From Pseudomonadota bacterium (lineage in GTDB: Bacteria > Pseudomonadota > Gammaproteobacteria > Halothiobacillales > Halothiobacillaceae), in the NCBI GenBank assembly GCA_021795795.1, contig JAJYPA010000245.1:1-11153 (forward strand): a DNA stretch of 11,153 bases, in the 5' to 3' direction. Shown one piece after another: positions 6,278 through 11,153 of the stretch. The position numbers were made by a program, and so were the translations under genes. Under the pieces are notes generated by a model. It worked only from the letters and a program-made list of their open reading frames with translations, had not been told where the DNA came from and did not search any database. Position 1 is the stretch's first letter. Each line of letters starts with the position of its first letter.

Positions 6278-7041
6278 CGGCGCAAGACATTGTCTTGGCG
6301 CTGGGTTTGCCCGATGGTTGCCGGGTCGATCAGCGCGTGCCCAAAAAATTGCTCGTGGAAAATGGTGCACCCACGGCAGCGGATAAACGCCAGATCAACG
6401 ATGGCATAGAAGAAATCCAATGGGTGGCGGCGCTCAAGTCGAACACCATCGGTGTCGCCGAGTACCGCGACGATGTGCGTGAGTACATGGAAATCGCCGT
6501 GTTGAGCGTCACGGTAAGGGGCAACGTGAAGGCCGGGAGATTGGCCGAACTTGTGCATCGCGCCGTGCCTTATCCGCTGGTTCTGTTGTTGAATTCGGAG
6601 CAGACCCTGATACTTTCATTGGCGCACAAACGCTGGTCACAGAACGAGGCTGGCAAAGTCGTGCTGGATGGTGATGTGGTGTCAGTTTCGCTGCTGGGTG
6701 AAATCCCATTATCTGCTGTTGAGACGTCGTTCATAGAGGCGCTGGCGCTGGGGCGTCAACCACAGGCAACGCTCCATATGCTCTATCAGGGCTGGATGGA
6801 CAGCGTACAGGCTTTGCTCGCAGCAAGACGGTCTGGCATGTTCAAGGTCGCTGACAGCCCGGAACAAGCCGTTGCTCGTCGCCAAGCGCTACAGGAATGT
6901 CAACGCCTGGAACAGGAACAGGCGCGTTTGCGCTCGCAGGCCGCCAAAGAAAAACAGTTGGCGCGACAGGTGGAGATGAACATTGAATTGCAACGACTGC
7001 AACACGAGCTTGAGGCGGTCATGCGTCAATTAATTTTTTAG
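6274..7041 (+). CDS. DUF4391-family protein coupled to the helicase
   Basis: The 255-residue protein matches the DUF4391 pattern, a family of unknown biochemical function that commonly neighbours helicase and methyltransferase genes of type III-like restriction loci. Visible features are an N-terminal VPKKLLVENGA segment, IEEIQWVAALKSNTIGVAEY, a central strand-rich part with VPYPLVLLLNSEQTLILSLAHKRW, and a C-terminal coiled coil (about 200-250, Glu/Gln/Arg-rich). Its ATG overlaps the helicase stop by four bases, so the two are probably made in fixed ratio and may form a complex; the coiled coil is the likely contact. No catalytic motif or membrane segment is apparent. After its stop, the region to 7145 is AT-rich and holds a promoter for the next gene. 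The family assignment is from memory of the motif pattern. Confidence 0.75.
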   Translation: MTAQDIVLALGLPDGCRVDQRVPKKLLVENGAPTAADKRQINDGIEEIQWVAALKSNTIGVAEYRDDVREYMEIAVLSVTVRGNVKAGRLAELVHRAVPYPLVLLLNSEQTLILSLAHKRWSQNEAGKVVLDGDVVSVSLLGEIPLSAVETSFIEALALGRQPQATLHMLYQGWMDSVQALLAARRSGMFKVADSPEQAVARRQALQECQRLEQEQARLRSQAAKEKQLARQVEMNIELQRLQHELEAVMRQLIF

Positions 7042-7088
7042 TCTGAATTAACGTGGTGCATAATAATGCGTGAACACATAAAAATATG

Positions 7089-7116
7089 TTTACTTTTTGA
7101 ATTTTTTAGCCATAAT
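7089..7116 (+). promoter_or_regulatory. Candidate promoter of the rloA-rloB pair
   Basis: TTTACT (7089-7094), 16 bases, CATAAT (7111-7116), in the 104-base AT-rich gap after the DUF4391 gene. A small hairpin ACATA/TATGT (7076-7080 with 7085-7089) precedes it. This would let rloA-rloB be expressed apart from the upstream helicase genes. Confidence 0.5.
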
Positions 7117-7121
7117 TAGTC

Positions 7122-7136
7122 GTTATTTTTAATAAC
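7122..7136. repeat. Inverted repeat just upstream of the rloA ribosome binding site
   Basis: GTTATT (7122-7127), TTT, AATAAC (7131-7136), then GAGG (7137-7140) and the ATG at 7146. It lies just after the predicted -10 box, where either an operator or an mRNA hairpin could control rloA. Confidence 0.45.
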
Positions 7137-7145
7137 GAGGTTGCT

Positions 7146-8414
7146 ATGCTGCTCGAATTTAGGGTTCGGAACTTCCGCTCAATCCGTGATGAGCTTGTCG
7201 TTAGCTTCGTTGCAACTAAAGACAAGAAGCTGGCCGACACCCATTTGATTTCTACTGGCATCACGAATCTGCCCCATCTATTGCGCAGTGCCGTGGTCTA
7301 TGGACCGAATGCCAGCGGTAAATCTACGCTTCTTCTCGCCTTGCAATTCATGCGTGCTGTCGTCGCTGAATCTGCCACCGTTATGCAACCTGGCCAGACG
7401 TTCAACGTACAACCGTTTCGTTTGGACACAGATTACGTCAGGCAACCCACCGAATTTGAAATGACTTTCTTGTTAGGTGGGGTGAGACATCAATATGGCT
7501 TCAGTCTTACACCCGAAAGAATCGTAAGTGAATGGTTGTTGGTATATCGTACCGCCAAGCCGCAACAGTGGTTTAGCCGTAAATTTGATGAGCAAAAACA
7601 GAGCACAAATTATGAATTCAGTACCCACTTGAGCGGCCCGCGCAAGCTATGGGAGGAAACGACGCGCCCCAATGCGTTGTTCATGTCTACCGCAGCGCAG
7701 CTCAATAGCGAATTGCTTGGACCAATATTCCGTTGGCTGGTTGAGCACCCGGTGTATTTTCCTGCCGGCTTGTCGCCACTGCCTGATTTAACGACGCAGT
7801 TACTTCAAACCGATGCGGGTAGGCGGTCGGTGAGTGATTTTCTGGTTTCAGCAGACATCAGCATCAGCGATGTGTTGACCGTGTCACGTCCCGCTTTTCA
7901 GCAAAACATTATGTTTGGTCCCGATGGGGCAAAATTCACCCGCGAAGAGCGCGAAATGCTCATGCCCCAGTTTGTTCATAACACCAAACATGGCTCAGCT
8001 GTCTTCGAATTACATGAAGAATCACAAGGGACTCAGCGACTGTATACCTTGATTGCCCCCGTACTGGATGTGCTCAAGCAAGGTCGATTGCTGATTGTGG
8101 ATGAACTGGACAGCAGTCTGCACCCATTGCTGGTTCGTCGCCTGGTACGCATGTTTCAACAACCAGAGACCAATCCGAAAGGCGCACAATTGCTGTTCAG
8201 CACACATGATACTTCGTTGCTGGATCGCACCTTGTTTCGGCGTGATCAAATCTGGTTTACTGAAAAAGACCAAGATCAAGCAACGCGCTTGTATTCGCTC
8301 TCAGATTTCAGCCCTCGCGAAACAGAGGCTTGGGAAAAGGGATACCTGACAGGCCGTTATGGTGCTGTACCATTTTTTAGTGACCCTATGCCGTCCACAC
8401 GAGTGGCAAGCTGA
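7146..8414 (+). CDS. rloA: RloA-like ABC/AAA15-type ATPase
   Basis: The 422-residue protein is an SMC/OLD-like ATPase. It begins with LLEFRVRNFRSIRDEL, has Walker A GPNASGKST (53-61), an ABC-signature-like ESQGTQR (292-298), Walker B with D-loop LLIVDELDSSLHP (315-326; Asp319, Glu320) and the switch histidine in FSTHD (His354). The C-terminal GRYGAVPF is typical of RloA proteins, first named as restriction-linked ORFs in Campylobacter. Its partner gene rloB starts 11 bases after its stop. ATPases of this class sense DNA or phage proteins and control a partner nuclease, as AriA does in PARIS; the trigger here is unknown. GAGG precedes the ATG at 7146. A promoter of its own and its place inside a restriction cluster suggest a semi-independent module. 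Confidence 0.85.
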   Translation: MLLEFRVRNFRSIRDELVVSFVATKDKKLADTHLISTGITNLPHLLRSAVVYGPNASGKSTLLLALQFMRAVVAESATVMQPGQTFNVQPFRLDTDYVRQPTEFEMTFLLGGVRHQYGFSLTPERIVSEWLLVYRTAKPQQWFSRKFDEQKQSTNYEFSTHLSGPRKLWEETTRPNALFMSTAAQLNSELLGPIFRWLVEHPVYFPAGLSPLPDLTTQLLQTDAGRRSVSDFLVSADISISDVLTVSRPAFQQNIMFGPDGAKFTREEREMLMPQFVHNTKHGSAVFELHEESQGTQRLYTLIAPVLDVLKQGRLLIVDELDSSLHPLLVRRLVRMFQQPETNPKGAQLLFSTHDTSLLDRTLFRRDQIWFTEKDQDQATRLYSLSDFSPRETEAWEKGYLTGRYGAVPFFSDPMPSTRVAS

Positions 8415-8425
8415 CAGGCGCGCAC

Positions 8426-9100
8426 ATGGGAAAAGATAACCAACCCAAAGTACGGCAAGCTGCGCAACTTGCGCGCAAAGCAGGCCGACGTGAGACCTGT
8501 GACCGCATACTCATTGTCAGTGAGGGCAGCAAAACTGAACCCCTTTACCTGAACGAAATTCGTTCGGAGTATCGCTTGAGCACCGCCAGCGTGCAGGTAC
8601 AACCCAGCCAATTTGGTACATCACCTCTGTTGGTAGTCGAATATGCAGAAGACCTGTTCATAAATGGCGATCCGGGTAAAAACATCCAGCCACGCGCTTT
8701 TGAACGAGTGTATGCCGTGTTTGATCGTGACGAACACCAGAGTTATCACAATGCTTTAAACAAAGCCGCAGTAAGAGATGGCAAGCTGCGCAACGATAAC
8801 AACAAACCCATACAATTTTCTGCTGTCGCTTCTGTGCCCTGTTTTGAACTGTGGTTATTGCTGCATTTTGAAGATGTGCAGGCACCTTTGCATCGAACCG
8901 AGGCGTACCACCGCCTGCGCAAATACCTGTCCGCCTATGATAAAGGTCAAGCCGGTCACTACAAAGAAACGAGCTGTAATTTGGCTGCTGCTACCCAACG
9001 CGCTGAACATTTGGCAAGTTTGACTACCGCTCACGATGGTGTTGAACCCTATACCGATATGTACCGTTTGGTGAAACAGCTTACTGCGCTTAAAACTTGA
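8426..9100 (+). CDS. rloB: RloB-like TOPRIM-type putative nuclease effector
   Basis: The 224-residue protein shows the RloB pattern: a basic N-terminal stretch (1-27), strand RILIVSEGSKTEPLYL with Glu33 and Glu38 (EGSKTEP, 33-39), YAVFDRDEH with the Asp-x-Asp pair 100/102, and PCFELWLLLHF (138-148). The Glu followed by D-x-D is the layout of TOPRIM metal-binding sites, as in OLD nucleases and AriB of PARIS. It is therefore the likely effector released or activated by RloA, cutting nucleic acid with Mg2+; whether the target is tRNA, other RNA or DNA is not known. The start is 11 bases after rloA, with AGG upstream. It ends 17 bases before mod, so both probably share a transcript. All candidate metal ligands appear intact. 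Confidence 0.82.
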   Translation: MGKDNQPKVRQAAQLARKAGRRETCDRILIVSEGSKTEPLYLNEIRSEYRLSTASVQVQPSQFGTSPLLVVEYAEDLFINGDPGKNIQPRAFERVYAVFDRDEHQSYHNALNKAAVRDGKLRNDNNKPIQFSAVASVPCFELWLLLHFEDVQAPLHRTEAYHRLRKYLSAYDKGQAGHYKETSCNLAAATQRAEHLASLTTAHDGVEPYTDMYRLVKQLTALKT

Positions 9101-9117
9101 AATTTTGAAAGACTAAC

Positions 9118-10980
9118 ATGCAAAAAATTGAAGCTACCAGCACCGAAGCGCAATCCGCCGACACCAAGCTGGAAAACATTGCCCAGCTTAAAGCGCTGTT
9201 TCCTGAATTGCTGACGGAAAGTGCCGATGGTGTTGCTATCAATGCGGACGTGCTCAAGGCGCTGGTGGGCGACGCCACCGTCACCGATTGCGACGAAAAA
9301 TATGGCCTCAACTGGCATGGCAAACGCCGCGCGCGGCAACTGGCGCTTACGCCATCGACTGGCACACTGCGCCCCTGCCCGGAAGACAGTGTGGACTGGG
9401 ACGCCACGCAGAACCTGATGATCGAGGGCGACAACTTGGAAGTGCTCAAGCTGTTGCAAAAGAGCTACGCGGGCAAGGTCAAGCTCATCTACATCGATCC
9501 GCCGTACAACACCGGCAAGGACTTCGTGTACCCGGACAATTTTCAGGACAACATCAAGAACTATCTGGAGCTGACCGGGCAGGTCGAGGGCGGTCAGAAG
9601 ATCAGCAGCAACACAGAAGCCAGTGGGCGATTTCACACTGACTGGCTGAACATGATGTATCCGAGATTAAGACTTGCAAGGAATCTGTTACGTGAGGACG
9701 GAGCGATTCTTGTTTCCATCGGCGACAGAGAGATAGCAAGCCTCTTGACAGTAATGAACGAAATTTATGGTGAAGAGAATCAAATGGGCATCTTTACCTG
9801 GAAGTCACGAGCCAAGCCAACAAATGCCGGTGATGCAAAATTCCGAACTCAACGCGTGGCTGAATACATCGTTGCATATGGCAGAAAGCCCGGCGATGAA
9901 ATTTTGTTAAATGCTATTAGCTCGAAGACTCGGACTTATCCGCATGAAGATAATGATGGAAAGTATCGCACCACAACTATACTCACCTCCAATCGGGGGA
10001 TGTTCCGCCGTGAAACTATGAGGTTTGAATCTGGTGGTTACAAGCCGAATGATGACAGTCGATGGAAGGCGGGTAAGGTCGTTATCGACGCATTAATGGC
10101 TGGGAATCGGATTGCATTCAATGACGATGGTGTTCCGTTGGAAAAGAAATATGAAGAGGAGGAAAAAGACCCGCTTTATCCAATATATTCATTCGTTGAT
10201 CCTGATTTGAGCGGAACTGCTGAGGATGGAAAAAGCGATCTAAATGAGCTTGTTGGAAATCAACATGGTCTCGACACAGTAAAGCCAGTTCAGCTCATAA
10301 AATATCTAATTGCAACTTTTTCTGGTAGAAGCGACATTGTCGTAGACTTTTTCGCTGGCTCGGGCACCACCGGGCAAGCGCTTGAAGAATTGAACAGCGA
10401 GGAAAATGCTGAGCGAAAATTTATATTGGTTCAGTTTCCAGAACCAATGGAGGGCGGCACGTTTCCAATAATTTCGGAGCTAACGAAAGAGCGCTTACGT
10501 CGTGCTGGGGCGAAGGTCAAAGCCGACAACCCGATGTTTTCTGGCGACACTGGTTTCCGTGTTTTCAAGCTCGAAAACTCCAACATCCGCGCTTGGAACC
10601 CCAACCCCGCCAATTTGGAAGAGACCCTGTTCGCCCACCAGGATCATCTGGTCGAGGGGCGCACCGAATCCGACATCCTCTACGAACTGCTGCTCAAGCT
10701 TGGCCTCGATTTGTGCGTGCCCACCCTGCAGCGCACGGTGGCGGCCAAGGACGCGTACGCAGTCGGTGGCGGTGTGCTGATGGCCTGCCTCGCGCCGGCA
10801 ATCAGCCGCGACGAGGTGGAAGCCTTGGCGCAAGGCATCATTGCTTGGCACAAGGAACTTGCCCCGGCCGGTGACACGACCTGCGTGTTCCGCGATAGCG
10901 CCTTCGCGGACGATGTGGCCAAGACCAACCTCGCCGCCATTCTGGAACAGTATGGCATTCAGAACGTGCGGAGTTTGTAG
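9118..10980 (+). CDS. mod: Type III-like beta-class DNA methyltransferase (Mod)
   Basis: The 620-residue protein has the beta-class amino-methyltransferase order: catalytic motif IV IYIDPPYNTG (DPPY at 127-130), a variable target-recognition region (about 200-390), then the AdoMet-binding motif VVDFFAGSGTTG (FAGSGTT at 412-418). The N-terminal part (LIEGDNLEVLKLLQKSYAGK) and the end (VFRDSAFADD ... NLAAILEQYG) are typical of type III Mod subunits. It probably makes N6-methyladenine at a short asymmetric site and gives sequence specificity to the restriction complex. The length fits the family and no frameshift or simple repeat tract is seen. Hand counts show the middle (about 9660-10440) at roughly 33-48% GC against about 53-62% at the ends, suggesting a recombined specificity region. 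The DUF1016-type gene starts two bases after its stop. Confidence 0.92.
   Translation: MQKIEATSTEAQSADTKLENIAQLKALFPELLTESADGVAINADVLKALVGDATVTDCDEKYGLNWHGKRRARQLALTPSTGTLRPCPEDSVDWDATQNLMIEGDNLEVLKLLQKSYAGKVKLIYIDPPYNTGKDFVYPDNFQDNIKNYLELTGQVEGGQKISSNTEASGRFHTDWLNMMYPRLRLARNLLREDGAILVSIGDREIASLLTVMNEIYGEENQMGIFTWKSRAKPTNAGDAKFRTQRVAEYIVAYGRKPGDEILLNAISSKTRTYPHEDNDGKYRTTTILTSNRGMFRRETMRFESGGYKPNDDSRWKAGKVVIDALMAGNRIAFNDDGVPLEKKYEEEEKDPLYPIYSFVDPDLSGTAEDGKSDLNELVGNQHGLDTVKPVQLIKYLIATFSGRSDIVVDFFAGSGTTGQALEELNSEENAERKFILVQFPEPMEGGTFPIISELTKERLRRAGAKVKADNPMFSGDTGFRVFKLENSNIRAWNPNPANLEETLFAHQDHLVEGRTESDILYELLLKLGLDLCVPTLQRTVAAKDAYAVGGGVLMACLAPAISRDEVEALAQGIIAWHKELAPAGDTTCVFRDSAFADDVAKTNLAAILEQYGIQNVRSL
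9660..10450 (+). other. Compositionally distinct central segment of mod (candidate exchanged specificity region)
   Basis: By hand count of 60-base lines, 9481-9540 is 53% GC and 10681-10740 is 62%, whereas 9901-9960 is 37%, 10141-10200 is 33% and 10381-10440 is 37%. The reading frame stays intact across both edges. The low-GC block covers the target-recognition region and reaches the AdoMet-binding motif. Borders are approximate. Confidence 0.55.
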
Positions 10981-10982
10981 CC

Positions 10983-11153
10983 ATGGCAAAAAAGAAACCC
11001 CCTTCGACAACAACAGCTTTGTCTGCTGAACGTCCCATCGAACCGGTGATGCAAGGCGATCTGATGGCGCGTGTCGCTACCATTCTCGATCAGGCACGCA
11101 CCAATGTATTGCGGGCGGTCAACAGCAATATGGTGATCGCTTACTGGCTGATC
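10983..11153 (+). CDS. DUF1016/YhcG-type protein, N-terminal part (cut by window edge)
   Basis: ATG at 10983 follows the mod stop by two bases, and the frame is open for 57 codons to the window edge. After a Lys/Pro/Thr-rich tail (1-20) comes a helix with MARVATILDQARTNVLRAVNSNMVIAYWLI, the typical start of DUF1016 N-terminal domains (QAR...vNs.m...YW). Complete members usually carry a PD-(D/E)XK nuclease domain at the C-terminus, which is outside the window, so nuclease activity is only predicted. Tight coupling to mod suggests it is part of the same system, perhaps as its cutting subunit or an accessory nuclease. Its length and catalytic residues cannot be judged. Confidence 0.85.
   Translation, partial: MAKKKPPSTTTALSAERPIEPVMQGDLMARVATILDQARTNVLRAVNSNMVIAYWLI

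Noticed and set aside
7076..7089. ACATA/TATGT hairpin after DUF4391 as a terminator
   Set aside because: The stem is only five AT-rich pairs and the T-run is interrupted, so termination cannot be claimed.
9049..9636. 195-codon minus-strand open frame opposite the 3' end of rloB and 5' part of mod
   Set aside because: It mirrors strongly supported plus-strand genes with conserved motifs; its translation resembles no known family and is a GC-codon shadow.
10495..11013. 172-codon minus-strand open frame opposite the end of mod
   Set aside because: Lies fully over conserved Mod C-terminal sequence; no ribosome binding site or recognisable domain.
1..11153. CRISPR array, tRNA or integrase attachment site
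   Set aside because: No regularly spaced repeats, no tRNA-like cloverleaf and no integrase or transposase gene were seen on reading either strand.

Overview
The window reads as a defence-rich accessory region from a proteobacterium, most likely a beta- or gammaproteobacterium judging by moderate-to-high GC coding sequence, Shine-Dalgarno-led starts and family membership. No rRNA, tRNA, CRISPR array or recognisable transposase was found. The species cannot be named from the sequence.

Left part (1-1030): the C-terminal end of an unrecognised protein, a leader with two mutually exclusive hairpins, a 26-codon Gly/Pro-rich microORF with a strong ribosome binding site, a small HicA-like protein without a visible HicB antitoxin, and a degraded zinc-ribbon ORF ending at a good intrinsic terminator.

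Middle part (990-3011): a minus-strand NERD nuclease-like gene with a C-terminal zinc ribbon lies between two copies of an AT-rich direct repeat. The second copy is the presumed operator of a small ParA ATPase gene, which is followed by a ribbon-helix-helix protein. ParA, the RHH protein and three related AT-rich palindromic sites look like a plasmid- or island-type partition/autoregulation cassette. This suggests a mobile or formerly plasmid-borne segment.

Right part (3071-11153): a co-directional defence cluster. It encodes a large SNF2-type helicase with a degenerate PLD-like N-terminus, a DUF4391 protein translationally coupled to it, an RloA-like ABC-type ATPase, an RloB-like TOPRIM-type protein, a type III-like beta-class DNA methyltransferase (Mod), and the beginning of a DUF1016/YhcG-type protein. 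Mod would mark self DNA. The helicase, DUF4391 and DUF1016 proteins are candidates for the translocation and cleavage side. The RloA/RloB pair has its own candidate promoter and sits between DUF4391 and Mod, so it looks like a second, embedded anti-phage module similar in architecture to OLD/PARIS-type ATPase plus TOPRIM pairs. No canonical Res subunit is inside the window; it could lie beyond the right edge. The central part of mod is clearly more AT-rich than its ends, which suggests exchange of the specificity region.
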